Below, piece by piece: positions 33,168 through 45,072 of a DNA stretch of 64,000 nt (position 1 is its first letter; every line of letters starts with the position of its first letter). The notes under the pieces were generated by a model. That model was not told the origin of the DNA, did not search any database, and saw only the letters and a list, made by a program, of their open reading frames with translations. A program made the position numbers and the translations under genes. Location: positions 352,184,154 through 352,248,153 of the forward strand of contig JARDYH010000001.1 in the NCBI GenBank assembly GCA_029215795.1, given 5' to 3'. Origin of the DNA: Anniella stebbinsi (lineage: Eukaryota; Chordata; Lepidosauria; Squamata; Anniellidae).

Positions 33168-33581
33168 CAGTCGAAGAGAAACCGAATGAATCTTAGCGTT
33201 CAGGTGTTCGTCAATCCTGATTAAAAAGGGGGGGGCGAGACGCTAACGTCCTTCACACCTTCCCCGTTTGTCTCGGCATGAGCTCGAAACCTCTTTTTCG
33301 GCTCGGTTATCAAACGCCCCCCCCGCCCTCCCCCTTCCCCCTTCCCTGCCGCTTCCCTCCTCTCCCTTTATTTCCTAATGCTCGCAGGTCCTCCAGGAAG
33401 ACACAAGCACTTACAGTTGTTGAGTGATTAAATATTTATAATCAGGGCAATGAGTGAGGTGTTGAATAATAAATGGTAAGGTTGAGGCGGCCTTAGATAA
33501 TTTCTGCAGATTTCTTCATCCACCGCCTCTTTGATTCTAAGGCAAAGAGAGAGAGAGAGAGAATGAGAGAGAATGTGTGTT

Positions 33582-33623
<42 letters not shown>

Positions 33624-34300
33624 TTTTAATTAACAAAAAAAACTTTCTTTTTTTCCTGACAGTTGATAGTCCTTTATCGCTGTTTTGTTTGTGAACCTTG
33701 ACCTTGTCACATCATTAGAGCCATCATTATCATCGTAGACAGGCATGCATAACATGTACATTGGTAGTTGTTTTCTTTTTCTGTTCTTCCCTTTTTATTT
33801 CTTTCTTTTTTCTTTTCTTTTCTGTTCTTTTTTCTTTCTATCTGCTACCTTTTCTTTTGGGGGCTGTTTTCCTCAGTTTTCCTCAGTTTTCCTCAGGACA
33901 GGTCCATGTTTCCTTCAGAAAGCTATTTTTTTTCCCTATACGTTTGGCAATTTAAACTTGAAATGGCTCAATTTATGAGACAGTGGAGGGCTCAGCTCTC
34001 CTCCCTCACCCCAAAAAAAACCTGCACAAGAAGAGTTTGACCACGTCCGCCTCTCTGGTACGTTGTAAGGCTGCATAAGCTAATCGGATGGACTGGGAGC
34101 AGGGGCACACCATTGAGCAAAAGCGAGGAGATTTCCAAGGACATAACACACCTGGGTGTTTCAAGATGCATTGTGATTACTTCTCAGAAGCCCCTGTTTA
34201 TTTCTGGAAACTCAGCACCAAAATACGCATCATGTTAGTTTCGATCTGTGCCCAGTGGTGCAGCTAGGTGATATTAGACCCTGAACGTAATAGTCAGGTG
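33164..34300. other. Single-copy-looking region with (GA)n
   Basis: (GA)n tracts lie at 33546-33562 and 33584-33620, and a T/C-rich tract at 33770-33850. The block 33405-33545 has homeodomain-like ATTAAATATTTATAATC and the sequence TTGAGGCGGCCTTAGATAAT. It resembles a conserved non-coding element, which is a guess from composition. Confidence 0.45.
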
Positions 34301-34304
34301 GCTA

Positions 34305-34395
34305 GGTGTCCTACTTTACAGACAACTGCCCTCTATTTGAAGAGCTGTCAGAGAACAGTCCTCTATTAAAAGGTATCCTGTCTTTGATGGGCTGC
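34305..34395. repeat. Dispersed repeat copy (CAGTCCTCTA family)
   Basis: It has GTGTCCTACTTTACAGAC, CCTCTATTTGAAGAGCTGTC and GAACAGTCCTCTATT, the same order as at 31585 and 45440. Confidence 0.65.
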
Positions 34396-35903
34396 CCAGC
34401 CCAAGTCTGTTTTAGAGACAAAGGAATCTAAGAAGGGGCCTTGAAGTTGTCCATCAACAATTAGCACCTAGGCCACACCTAGACGATGGAGCATTAGCGC
34501 CTCAAGACCCCAAAACCCCACGCTTGCGCTCCCTGCACTTGTCCCCGCAGCATGGAGTGAGCGCAGGGTTTGTAACCAGAGGGAAGGGAGGAGCCGCTCT
34601 GCCCTGCCACTGGATGGGTGCCGCTGTGCCTCAGGGCATCCCTCCCCAGCCCCCCCCTTTACCTTACCCTCCAAGGACATGGCTGAAGCTCTCCCCAGAG
34701 GACATGGCTCTCCCGGAGGACGTGTGGAGGCATCCCAGTTGCGATTTGGCTCGCTGGGCTGCCCCTCCTCCCTGTCCAGCTGATGGCGACCAATCAGTGT
34801 TCACCCTTGGCTGGGACACACCTCCAACACAACTGCAGAACAAGATGACAGATGGCAGATGCCATTGTTGCCTTGCTCCAAGAGGAAAAAGGGTAAGTCA
34901 CCAACTTTTTTAATGCGGAGCTTCAGGGAAAGCCCTGGGATTGCTCTGCAATGGCTGCTGCATCATATAAATGACCATCACTGTGGCTTCACTGCACGGC
35001 TTTCCCCTCATCAAGTCAATCTCCTAGACAGCAGATCGAGGATGCCCACAGATCACTGGTCTGTCTTCCTCACTAAGGTGAGATGAATTGTATTTCTATT
35101 TAAATTATAGTTCTTATTTCTAAATTTGCATTTAGCATATGTAAATGTTATGCAAATTGATGTCCTCTTTATTTTAGTAATGAATTTCCACTTTTTTATG
35201 GCAATACGTAAGTGGCCACTCTACTTTACATTCCCGGGGGGGGGGGAGGAGGCTTTAGATGGCCTTGTGAAGCACACCAGTAACATTTCTCTCCCCTCCC
35301 CTCCAGTCCATGATTAACAACTGCTTCTACATTCCTCATGAGTCTGTAGCAACCCTGGGAGGTGGGAGGATACTCTGGGCATGTGCAGTTTTGCATTTTA
35401 AACTTACTTCAATCATAACTCTATCATAACATCAGAAATGGAATGGAGTTTCCTTCAGCTATTCAGATGGCTTCATCACCTGCCACTTTCTGGCTGGTCA
35501 TTGGGAGTGGGGGTTCCTTCCTAGTACACCACTGTCTCACCGTCTGGACCAGGGCCAGTATATGTGCGCCTGTGCTTGCATGTGTGTAACAGTTAAAACT
35601 TCTCCAACCATGCTGCTTTCATGATACACACACATGCACACACAAATATGAACATGCATTTAAAATAATCCGTACTTTGGCTCAGTGTGATGATTGATAT
35701 AAACCAGGGATGCAGAACAATTTTACTATTTTCCTTGGGAACAATCTGTTGGAAGGCATACTGGCAATGGGACGAAATGGAGCCAAAAGTGGGTGTGGGT
35801 GTGTGAAGGTGTAGGGGAGTGGGCTCACCCTGTGGGGGGTGGGATGAGACTTTGACCCTCTCTCCCTCTCTCTCTCTTTCTGCCACCCCTTCTCTCTCTC
35901 TCT
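34396..35903. other. Unassigned region
   Basis: At 34473 GGCCACACCTAGACGATGG resembles a Harbinger-like terminus, and GC-rich sequence follows to about 34850, but I found no matching right end. The open frame there (129 codons) looks like transposon sequence, not a gene. The rest is mixed. Confidence 0.45.
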
Positions 35904-36106
35904 GGCCCCATTCAGAAGACACCTTAAAACACAGCTGTAACCATGGTGGTTAAGCCAGAAAGCCGGGTTCTGTTGAGAAGACACCTTAAATCATGGCTTA
36001 TTCACCATGATTAAAGCCATGGTTTAAGGTATCTTCTGAACACGACCCGACTTTCTGGCTTAGCCCCTGTGGTTAAAGCCATGGTTTAGGTGTCTTCTGA
36101 ATGGGG

Positions 36107-36108
<2 letters not shown>
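35904..36108. mobile_element. 205-bp palindromic Harbinger-like MITE inside (TC)n
   Basis: It starts GGCCCCATTCAGAAGACACC and ends in the exact inverse. Internal arms carry CTTAAATCATGG and CCATGGTTTAAGG motifs. The flanking triplets are both TCT, but they lie in a TC microsatellite, so the duplication is not diagnostic. Relatives lie at 59329 and 61294. Confidence 0.88.
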
Positions 36109-36111
<3 letters not shown>

Positions 36112-36141
<30 letters not shown>

Positions 36142-36995
36142 GCCACATCCTTTTCACTCTATGCCCCTTCTTCTCTATCACTTTCTCTCTCACTCCTCCT
36201 CTCCAGGCAGCAGGCTGCTGGAGAAAGGACAGAACACTTTTGCCAGAAATCTGAACTCCTTCCATCCATCTGTTTCAGCTTTCTCCCACAGTTCCCTTCT
36301 CCCACCCTCCTTCTCTCCCACTGAGCTCCCCCTACCTGCATGAAATTAGGCCTTGGGCTGCAGGCCGCCCACTTCTGGGATAAAGAATTAACCAGGCCTC
36401 CATGCACGCTGAAAGCTCAAATTGTTTTGTTCATTTGAAAAAGAGACTGACAATTGCATTTGTTTTGATAATATTGCTGAAGTTATGAGGTTCAAAAATA
36501 AAAAAGGTTAAGAGTAACTAGGAGAATTGTAGTTAAATATAATACACTAGGGGTTGAATCCAATGGTGTTGTTCTGCCAGCCAAAGGGAAACCACTGGCA
36601 AGATAGATATTCCCTCCCCACTGCAGATCCTGATATGCTACCCCCCCATATGCTCCAATGGTTAGAGGACCCTCTGGAGTAGATTTGGGCTGTGTGCTTG
36701 ACAAGGTGTTTGACAGCCCCTGGTATTGTGTGCAGGGAGGAGGAGAGGACAGGGATGTCCCGTCGTATGAGCAGAAAGCCTGATGCGCCAATGAACTTCT
36801 ACTCGCATGATGTTGGATCCAAGTCACTTCCCCTACATTAAGAGAACTGCGCACAAAAGTGCATATGAATGTCCATGCAAACTTAAAACAACAACAACAA
36901 AAACCCTCTAAGTTTGGGATGAACCAAATTTAAGATTGGGAATATGAAACTCAGAGAAACCAAATTGACAGATTCATCCATCTCTAGCACTCTGT
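36112..36995. other. Unassigned stretch
   Basis: A (TC)n tract lies at 36109-36138, then mixed sequence including GGGTTGAATCCAATGG near 36550. No gene is seen. Confidence 0.5.
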
Positions 36996-37532
36996 GGGCT
37001 CATTTACATCTATGAGCCTTCTGGGACAGGGGGAGGATCTCGGGGGTTTTGGCTTCCAGGATCCTCCCCCAGTGTCCAAACACCAGCGCAACATCCCTGA
37101 AGGAAAGAGGGACATTTGGTGTGGCGGGTTCCCCTCCCCCCCAAAAGAGGAGCCAGTCGCGCAATTGCGCAGCCCTGATCCTCCAAATAACAAAGTTAAA
37201 AAAAACCTTAAAACAAAAGTGCCAACAGCCACCCTGGGGATGGTGAAATTGCTTTCCACCTCACCCTTGTTGGGCGCAGAGTCACCCTGTGTAGCTCGGT
37301 GCCTGTTTAAAGAGCCCCACTACTCGTGGGGAGAAGGGAAGACCCGGGAGCACTGGGCACACCACCCACAGTCCTCGGTGTTGTCCCAGGACAATGGGAA
37401 AAAACAGGATAAAAGTAGTCCATTTTATCCCAGGGAACGTGAGCGGTCGTCCCGGGTTGACTCCGGGATCCCCTGGATGCACAGGGATGACCTCAAGCTG
37501 ACCCCAGGATAAATGAATGTGTAAACATGGCC
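36996..37532. mobile_element. Diverged Harbinger-like element (GGCC..GTAAAC ends)
   Basis: The left end GGGCTCATTTACATC and right end TGTGTAAACATGGCC are imperfect inverted repeats. The interior CACCCTGGGGATGGTGAAAT and an A-run resemble the family at 44524, 47588 and 49698. The 172-codon open frame across it (36994-37512) has no domain and matches the element's extent, so I treat it as non-coding. The flanking triplets do not match. Confidence 0.55.
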
Positions 37533-37740
37533 TTTGACTTCTCTGAATATGTAATCAGCCCTCAGTTTCCCCCTAACAGATTATTAGGGCCACAGCCATA
37601 TTTTGGACTAGGCATACTAGATGATCACCTAGAATGCCAGCCTTGGGGTGGGGTGATGTGCTCAGCTCAGTGGCACCTTCCACAAGTTATCTATGCAACT
37701 ATCCACTCCAACAGCAGAAACAAATAATATGAACTGTTCA

Positions 37741-38512
37741 CCTTTTTATTTGTTTATTTGTTTATTTTTATTACACTTCTATACTGCGCAATAGCTGAAG
37801 CTCTCTGGGCAGGTCACTGCAGTTCTGGGCAGTTCATCATTTGTAATGCTAGCAACCCTGAACTCCATGGCTGACATTACATTCATTAGGGGTATGCACT
37901 GGTTCGGGTCCGATCCACGATCCAAATCCAATCCAGGGGAAATTGGATACAATTATCCAATTTCCGTTCTCACCGCTGGATCGGCCGATCCAATCCAATC
38001 CGGAAAGGTTCTGATCCAGATCAGATGGATCGGCGGATCGGCGGGCGCCTGCTGGCGCCCGCCACCACTTCCATTGGTGGCCACCAGCGGGCATCCGCCG
38101 ATGGAAGCGGACAGCGGAGGGGAGGCTTCCCTGGCGGGGCTGTCCGCTTCCATCAGCGGCATCAGTGGGCACCCGCCGATGGAAGCGGACAACGGGGGCA
38201 GGGGGCTTACTTTCCAGGGAGGTAAGCGGGGGGAGGGGGCGGGAGGCCCACGTGCAGCTTACCTTCGGGGGACGTCCGCTCCCGTCCGCCGCTGTCCGCT
38301 ACATCACCTGGCGCACTACTCAGGAGCAGGCCGCGAAGCCCGCTCGCAGTAGCCGCCAGCGCTGGACGGGAGCGAACGGCCCTAAAAGGTAAGCAGTGGC
38401 GGGGAAGGGGGCTTACCCCCCCCGGAGCTGTCCGCTTCTATCTGCGGGCGCCCTGTAAAGGCAGCCTCACATAGAGTGTATTACAGTAATCCAATCAGGA
38501 TTGTATTGTATT
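37741..38512 (-). mobile_element. L2 LINE remnant, minus strand, broken by a GC-rich element
   Basis: The 3' tail is at 37741-37845 (TATACTGCGCAATAGCTGAA, then GCTCTCTGGGCAG). At 38453-38512 there is an internal coding piece (AAAGGCAGCCTCACATAGAG, then TTACAGTAATCCAATC), matching the LDYCNALYMGLPLK segment of the copy at 10436. Sequence between has been replaced or deleted around the inserted element. Confidence 0.65.
37887..38452. mobile_element. GC-rich hAT-like element, right end missing
   Basis: It starts TAGGGGTATGCACTGG, preceded by ACATTCAT, followed by GATCGG-rich sequence and GCGGGCGCC palindromes like those at 19147. It lacks the terminal CATCCCTA and stops at L2 sequence. Several CpG sites have changed, so it looks older than the copies at 11486 to 19985. 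Confidence 0.75.
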
Positions 38513-38545
38513 GATTGATCCTTCAATAGTCCTGTCCTCCACCAA

Positions 38546-38797
38546 GGCCAGATCTACACCAAGCAGGATATAGCACTATGAAAGTGGTATGAAAGCGGTA
38601 TATAAAGGCGGAATCTACACTACTGCTTTATAGCAGTATTGAAGTACACTGACAACTGTTGGGGCCCGTGACACATTCCATACCACATTCATACCACTTT
38701 CATAGTGTTATATCCTGCTTTGCGTAGATGAATCATGGGCCCCAACAGTTATCGGTGCACTTCAATACCACTATAAAGCAGCAGTGTAGATCCAGCC
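38546..38797. mobile_element. Harbinger-like palindromic MITE with 3-bp duplication
   Basis: It starts GGCCAGATCTACACC and ends TGTAGATCCAGCC. CAA lies on both sides (38543-38545 and 38798-38800). Internal motifs GACAACTGTTGGGGCCC and the inverse recur in each half. Confidence 0.85.
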
Positions 38798-38800
38798 CAA

Positions 38801-40653
38801 GAGGGAGATTGTTATTTTGTTACAGAAATCTTAGGGAAAACATTTCTAATTGGACCAGGATCTTCTCTCAAATATAGGAGCTCTACATCATACATCAGTG
38901 CACATGTATAGCCTCCTCTGACACATACCAAAGGATCATGGAGGGTGAGGGGGTCCATTAGGCATATCTGCAGTGGGGGGTCCATCTGGCCCTGTGACCC
39001 CCCCACACCCACCTTTCTTTGAATGTGTGTATTGTTTTGCCTAAATGCCACTACAGTGTGACTTATTTATTATTTATGGCATTTATATATCGCCGTGTAT
39101 AATAAAATCTCTCAGCACTTCACAATATTAAAATACAATATTATAAACATTATAAAAACACCATATTTTAAACAACTACAGTAAAAACAATTGAAGGGGC
39201 AGTGAAATGAGCAGCATGGTTAGTTGACTTCCATTTCCATTTCCAAGGAAACATCATGCATGGGAAGGCATCGCTGGTGTTCATGCACACATATTTGCAA
39301 GCTTGTGCATTAGAGACAAATTGTACCCATTGTCCAGTCAGAAAGTTAACTTCTCAGGATGGAGGTGAACCAGGAAGAATGACAATGCTAGCAAATCACA
39401 GTAAAATATTAACTGAGAATCCTCAAATGGCAAAAATTGGTACAAACGAGGGACATTGATGTGATTCACCAGAGACAGAGATCAGTAAATACGGACAGCT
39501 GGAACATATGGTTTCCTTCCTTCCAACTCAGAAATAGCTGCTGGGAAGGGGAATATGCCCATCAAAACTGACAAGCTTCAGCTAGCTAGAAAATAATTGT
39601 CACCTATTGCAATATGATTTGCAAAGTTCACAAGAGGATGTCCTCCTCACTTGTCTGATACTCAAAAAAAGTTGAGTTGATTTGAACAATACATTTAGGA
39701 TCAAATGCAAAGTTTAAGATAAAAATCAGAGATGCTAGAGACGCTGCAAATACCTAAAGGAATCATCACTCAGTGTGCTGTTTATTAACATGTCCGGATT
39801 CCTTTACCTTGGCAGGCCACATCAATCCAGTTTACCTACCCAGTTAAGTGCTTACTATGAAAATTAAGGCCTTCTTCTTTTCCACTCTATCTTGGTAATA
39901 GGCTATGCCAAAACTGTGCATATTGACTGTGGAGTTTAACTATGTTTCTGCAGAGAGTCTTTTGGTTGTAATAATGTTAAAATTACACATTTTATATCCT
40001 TGTTTTCCCAGGTTCCCACTTGTCTTTTTTTTAAGCCTTCAGTACAACTAACAGCAATGTACTTTTGCTCAGTGGTAAAAGGTTACTTAAAATTCCTTCT
40101 TAATTTTGTTTCCTTTTCCCACCAAGGGGGTAATTGTTAAACCACCAACTGCTAAATAGATTTATCACCAGTTGCCAAACCTGCTGATAAGTTGCACACA
40201 TACCTTTCCCAGTAGGGGCCACTACAGAGCATTAAATAGGGAGTCTGGGAAGAGAAAATGATGACATGATGACAGAAGGAACCGGGTAAATATGAAAAAA
40301 ATGCTTCACTGGAAAATTAATCCATCCTGTAGTCCACCGTTAAAGTAATAAAAGCTTTATGATTCATTTCTTATATTATAATGGAGGAGGCAATTAGTAA
40401 TTACTGGATTTATAGTATTTGTTGTGTGAACTCAGCCAATAAAACGTAGAGGAATTTGTTATTTTCCCCCTCTACTCAAGCGCATTCACTGCAAAGGAAT
40501 GCTCTTGGTGCATTAAAATGTGGTGCACGTTGTTGGTTAAAACAGAAGGAAGAAATGGCTCTATCCAGACCAATGAACTGGGACTGAGTTGAGGTGTAGC
40601 AATAGGGTTTGTTACAACACTCAACGGAAGATGTATCATCTGGTTCTTTGTGG
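38801..40653. other. Mostly single-copy-looking region
   Basis: A degraded L2-type tail lies at about 39062-39140 (TTATTTATGGCATTTATATA). The block 40240-40460 is AT-rich with GGCAATTAGTAATTAC, a homeodomain-type motif, and could be a conserved non-coding element. No gene is seen. Confidence 0.45.
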
Positions 40654-40708
40654 ATTCTTCTTCTTCTTCTTCTTCTTCTTCTTCTTCTTCTTCTTCTTCT
40701 TCTTCTTC
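40654..40708. repeat. (TTC)n microsatellite
   Basis: About 18 TTC units. The polyphenylalanine, polyleucine and polyglutamate frames here are translations of it. Confidence 0.95.
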
Positions 40709-40851
40709 CTTTTCTGTCATTTCCCCTTTCCTATGCTCTCAACACCTTTCACAAAAAAGCAACCAATTCCTTACCAAGTAAAATCAGACCAAAGGTCTGA
40801 TATTTCAGGTGGTTCTGCAAGCAGCCGGAAGGAGTATTATTCATGTATTGT

Positions 40852-41590
40852 ATTGTATTGTATTTATTTATTACATTTCTAAACTTCCAAATAGCCAACG
40901 CTCTCAGGATGGTTCCCAACAATTTAAACCACAAAATACAGCATAAAATACAATATAAATTGTAAAAGTTTCAAACTACAGTATAAAAGTAAAACCAAAA
41001 TAAAACCTAGCAGCAATTCAAAGACTTAGGCCTAATCTACACCATGCTGGACATTGCACTATGAAAGCAGGGTGAAAGCGGTATAGAAAAGGCGGGAGCC
41101 ACACCAAGCAGGATATAGCGGTATATGGCATGTGTCAATGGGCCCTAACAGTTGTCAGTGCACTTCAATACCTCTATAAAGCAGTAGTGTGGCTCCTGCC
41201 GTTGATATACTGCTTTCATACCACTTTAATAGTGCTATATTCTGCTTGATGTAGATTGGGCCTTAGAATACAATAAGAGATTTACAATAGTGCTAGTAGA
41301 TTAAAATGCCTAGGAAAATAAAAAGGCTGTCAAAATGAGCACAATGTAGGTGCCAGGTGAGTCTCTCTGGGAAGCTCATTCCGCAGTGCCACACCCACTT
41401 CTTTTCCTTTGGCAGGGGCTCATGGAGCAGGACCACTGAAGATTCTCTTAGGGTCTGGGTAAGTATGTACAGGAGGAGACAATCCTTCAGGTAACTTGGC
41501 CTTGAGCCATTTAGGGCTTTGAATGTGAATTCCAGCATTTTGAATTGGGCCCTGGACATGGACTGGCAGCATGTGATGGAATTGAGAGAG
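40852..41590 (-). pseudogene. L2-clade LINE remnant, minus strand, split by a MITE
   Basis: The 3' tail lies at 40852-41028 (TATTTATTACATTTCTAAAC, then CCAAATAGCCAACGCTCT). Coding remnants lie at 41263-41590, read leftward, with AQFKMLEFTFKALNGSRPSY followed by LKDCLLLY, matching the FKVLVLTYKALHGLGPQYL segment of other copies. Multiple frameshifts are present. The gap at 41029-41262 is a MITE. Confidence 0.75.
41029..41262. mobile_element. Harbinger-like MITE with TTA duplication, inside L2
   Basis: It starts GGCCTAATCTACACC and ends GTAGATTGGGCC. TTA flanks both sides (41026-41028 and 41263-41265), the classical Harbinger target. It is 234 bp and palindromic. Confidence 0.9.
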
Positions 41591-41790
41591 CCAGTATGGG
41601 ACTGAGGAGCCCTAACCCTCTTGGCCATGTAACTCAGTGAGGGACTTTGGGCCAGTCACTGGCTCTCAGCTCAATCTACCTCTCAGGGTTGCTGCGAGGA
41701 TAAAATGGAGAGGAAGAGGACCATGTAAGCCACCTTGAGTTCCTTGAAGGAAAAAAAAGGTGGGATATAAATGTAACAAATAATAATCAT
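41583..41790 (+). mobile_element. tRNA-derived SINE, second family, 5' end degraded
   Basis: It reads GAGCCAGTATGGGACTGAGG, then GACTTTGGGCCAGTCACTGG, CTACCTCTCAGGGTTGCTGC and CACCTTGAGTTCCTTG, ending GGTGGGATATAAATG with an AATAAT tail. This is a widespread sauropsid SINE type, different from the tRNA-Ala-headed family. I do not give it a name. Confidence 0.75.
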
Positions 41791-41930
41791 TCACACGTTT
41801 TGACCCATCCACCTGCCGTTTAAGACCTTCCAACTTTTCCAGGAAATAGTTTATGATATCCCACAGCATGCTTGCAAGCCTAGTTTGATGGAAGAAAAGT
41901 CAACTTCAGTTCTTGGAAGATATTGACAAA

Positions 41931-42164
41931 CGCCTCATCTACACCAAGCAGGATACTGCACTATGAAAGTAGTATGAAAGTGGTATATAAAAGGCAGGAG
42001 CTACACTACTGCTTTATAGCGGTACTGAAGTGTACTGACAACTGTTGGAGCCCATTGACACATACCACATACTGCTATATCTTGCATGGTGTGGCTCCTG
42101 CCTTTTATATGCCGCTTTCATACCACTTTCATAGTGAAATATCCTGCTTGGTGTAGATGAGGCC
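41931..42164. mobile_element. Harbinger-like palindromic MITE with AAA duplication
   Basis: It starts CGCCTCATCTACACC and ends GGTGTAGATGAGGCC. AAA lies on both sides (41928-41930 and 42165-42167). The interior carries GACAACTGTTGGAGCCC and a pair of AGCAGGATA arms. Confidence 0.85.
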
Positions 42165-42167
42165 AAA

Positions 42168-43176
42168 GTGAGCAGACAATCTGGACAGAAGGCACAACTG
42201 GGCAAGGTATTACAGCTCAGCTCTGCACATCCCAGAATATCTCCCAAGGCAAGAAGCTCAGGACGTCCTCCCTCCCCTTAAAACTGGAGAGGTTCTTAAC
42301 ATCAAAATCATGTAGGAGAATGAACTGTCCATATCTTCTGATCCCCATCTCTTAATGTAGGCTTTATTTCCACATTTGCCAACTGTCTTTCTCAGTCCTC
42401 CATACCTGAGAACTAAGGTACCCAGTCCTGACGTGCATGACCCCAGGGCTATCTGTTCTAAGAGTCTAACAAGCTGGGAGATATGACGATGACATAAAAG
42501 GAGTTTGCTCACAGTTGTGTTGTTCTTGTTGGGCATAACAATAATTGCACCAGTGAAATGAAAAAGACTGCAGAACTTGTGTGCTGATCCAGGTCATGAT
42601 AATAACACAAACAAGTGAGACAGATAGAGGAGAAGTATTGTGTGCTGTCTCTGTGCAAAAACACACAGTTTTGTTCTGTGCCCAATTATATGAGATTCAA
42701 ATTCCAACATGAACGTTTTATGGAGTATAATCCCCTCAATATGCCCCTCACTTCATAGTCCTTCATAGGTTCTTTGTTTATTCATAGCCTCACTATGTCC
42801 CTGCTTTCGCATCATTTTTAGGGTTTCCTTTTTTCTTCATGGCATGATTCCAGCCAATCAGGGATCACACATTGAATGATGTCCTAGTGGCACATTGCCA
42901 ATCAGATTTGGCTATGTATCTAGGTCACTAAGGGCAAGTAAGATTTTCCATCACCCTCACTTTGAATGGGAGCATATCTCTATTGCCTAAGTAGCCCAAT
43001 GGTGCTCCCTATTTGGCCGTGTTTCCTTGGCAGTCTCATTGACCACCAGCACCATGTGCCAAAAGTTTCACTTCCATTGAGTTCTATCCCTGCCAAGTCA
43101 TACAGGACTTCTTTGGGTGGGATATGGGCAGAAATGCAGCCAAATGCACATACTCTCCACGTTATACTGTAACTAG

Positions 43177-43212
<36 letters not shown>

Positions 43213-43510
43213 ATAACGGAAGGGAACACTGCTCTTGAACATGAACACGAACACCCCCTCTTCTCCCTGATACTCACACATTTGTGAAAAGTTGCTGAAA
43301 GGTGGGTATGTTTTATGAATAACAAACATGTTCAGAAAACACAACGTAGTGTTTCAGCTCACCACTAAACACAAACGTGAAAAATACTGCAACAGCCTCA
43401 TCCAATGAGTTTACAACTGCCCTACAGCCTCACTGCCGCTGCCGGCATTACCTTTTCCAATGCAACCTACTTTGTGCCTGTCAGGATCAGGCTATAACAA
43501 CACATTTGTA
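42168..43510. other. Unassigned region with (AT)n
   Basis: A (TA)n tract lies at 43180-43210. Otherwise I see no gene or recognised repeat. Confidence 0.5.
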
Positions 43511-43703
43511 GGGGCTGTAGCTCAGTGGCAGAGCACATGCTTTGCATTTAGAAGGTCCCGGGTTCAATTCATGGTATCTCCAGGTAAGGCAGGGAAAAAA
43601 ATTCTGCCTGAAACCGTAGAGGGTAATTGCCAGTCAATGTTGACAATATTGGGCCAGATGGATCAATGGTGTGATTCAGTATAAGGCAGCTTCCTATATG
43701 CCT
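43511..43703 (+). mobile_element. tRNA-Ala-derived SINE, best-preserved copy
   Basis: The head GGGGCTGTAGCTCAGTGGCA holds the A-box, and CCGGGTTCAATTC is the B-box. The TTTGC anticodon-loop region matches tRNA-Ala(TGC). It continues through ATCTCCAGGTAAGGCAGGG, CAGTCAATGTTGACAATATT and GATTCAGTATAAGGCAGC, and ends TTCCTATATGCC. The extra tail and mismatched stems show that it is a SINE and not a tRNA gene. Confidence 0.88.
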
Positions 43704-44471
43704 AAGACAAGTTGTTCAAGACCAAATATTAGAAAATAATCGTTCTATTAATTGTGCCTTTTATGCGTGAATACTAAAACAAAACAAAACAGATGCAAAA
43801 GACTAATTCAATTAAAACCTTCTTGCTGGCTGAAACCTCTATCCTTGGAAACATTTTTGTCTCTGGATTTTTCACCTCCAACAACTGTAGTGTAGTGAAA
43901 ATATTTACGCGGAATCCATGTTCCTGCTATGGTTCAGAATTCCAGCTTGGCATGCTGTTTGACAGTCCCTCGTAAAATTACAAATTGCATTCTATATTAA
44001 AATATTAACAATAAAAAGGTCAGAGGGCTGCCCTGGTCTGACCCGAAGCAAAGCGCTGTTAGATCATTCCGGCTCCTACATGCACATATTTCTGTGATTC
44101 TGCAGTAATGATGGTACATTTAAATATATATCCTTGTTTGATGCTTCTGCATCAGTTCCCTGTTTGGGGTTGGAAGAGGGTGGCTGTGTGAGCTGTGAAG
44201 GATCAATGGGTATTATGACTGAGGGGAAGTTAGCAGAACCAAGTGCCTTGGAAAAGACAATGGCAGACACACTAGAGGATGAAAAGGAGGGACAAATGTT
44301 GAAGGATAGAGATGAGAGAAGCTGGAAACCCGCGTTGGAGTGCAAAAGATGAGAGGGGGCCCCTCCACTGCTGCAACAGAATAGGCCCCAAAGCGGCACC
44401 CAGCATGATCTAGATAATGCCAGTTCCCATAGGACCCAGGTGGACCTACCAGCGCTGATATCAGTTGCCAA
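43704..44471. other. Single-copy-looking region
   Basis: The block 43975-44130 (AAATATTAACAATAAAAAGG, then CCCGAAGCAAAGCGC) could be conserved non-coding DNA. This is a composition-based guess. No gene is supported. Confidence 0.4.
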
Positions 44472-44522
<51 letters not shown>

Positions 44523-44523
44523 T
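44472..44523. repeat. (TTTC)n microsatellite
   Basis: About 13 TTTC units end exactly where the next element's GGCC terminus begins. Confidence 0.95.
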
Positions 44524-45072
44524 GGCCCTTTCCACACCATAGGGGTGTGGAGGGCAGGGAACAGGCGAACCCAGAAGTAGCCACTTCTGGGTTCAGTGTG
44601 CTGAAGCCGCATGTAGAATATGATGGCCCGGGCTTCTTCCCGAGCCGTCGCCAGTCACAGCAGCCATTTTTTTCAAGGATCCACGGAGGAGCGCACGAGC
44701 GCTGCTCCGCAAAAGTGCATATTTTTTTAAAAAAAACACGTGATCCAGACCCCCTCCCCCCGCCATCCTGGGGATGGCGATTCAGCTTCCCCACTGTCTC
44801 CTGATGGCCTCGGAGCCACACAGTGCAGATCCGTGGCCATCGGTGCAGCTGTGCTTACTCGCAGGTAAGCATGGCTGCACCGGGGTGAGCAGCCACATTC
44901 TTCCATGGTACCAGGAAGTTCCCAGGACCGCAGTAGAATTGGGATTTTACTGTTTCCAGGGAACCAGTAAAAATCCCATGCCTGCCCCCTCCGCTACTCC
45001 CTGTGGATCATGCGGCCACACAGGGAGCAGCCGGGGTCCATCCCAGGCAAACTGCCTGGTGCAGAAAGAGCC
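44524..45072. mobile_element. 549-bp GC-rich Harbinger-like element, copy 1
   Basis: It starts GGCCCTTTCCACACCATAGG and ends CCTGGTGCAGAAAGAGCC. The flanking triplets are TTT on both sides, although the left one lies in a TTTC repeat. Inside are a T7A8 homopolymer stretch, CCATCCTGGGGATGGCGATT and CTTACTCGCAGGTAAGCATG. The terminus resembles GGCCTCATCTACACC of the smaller Harbinger-like MITEs. Confidence 0.82.

Noticed and set aside
34524..34913. 129-codon open frame with a GC-rich, exon-like look
   Set aside because: It has proline-rich low-complexity sequence, no recognisable family, and begins next to a Harbinger-like terminus motif (GGCCACACCTAGACG).
36994..37512. 172-codon open frame
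   Set aside because: It matches the extent of a diverged transposon-like element and has no recognisable domain or splice context.
43511..43582. tRNA-Ala gene
   Set aside because: A and B boxes are present, but the acceptor stem does not pair well and a SINE body and tail follow. Diverged copies occur elsewhere in the window.
44076..44821. Open frames of 178 and 202 codons on the minus strand
   Set aside because: They run through the TTTC microsatellite and the end of a Harbinger-like element. The lysine/glutamate repeats are microsatellite translation and no domain is visible.
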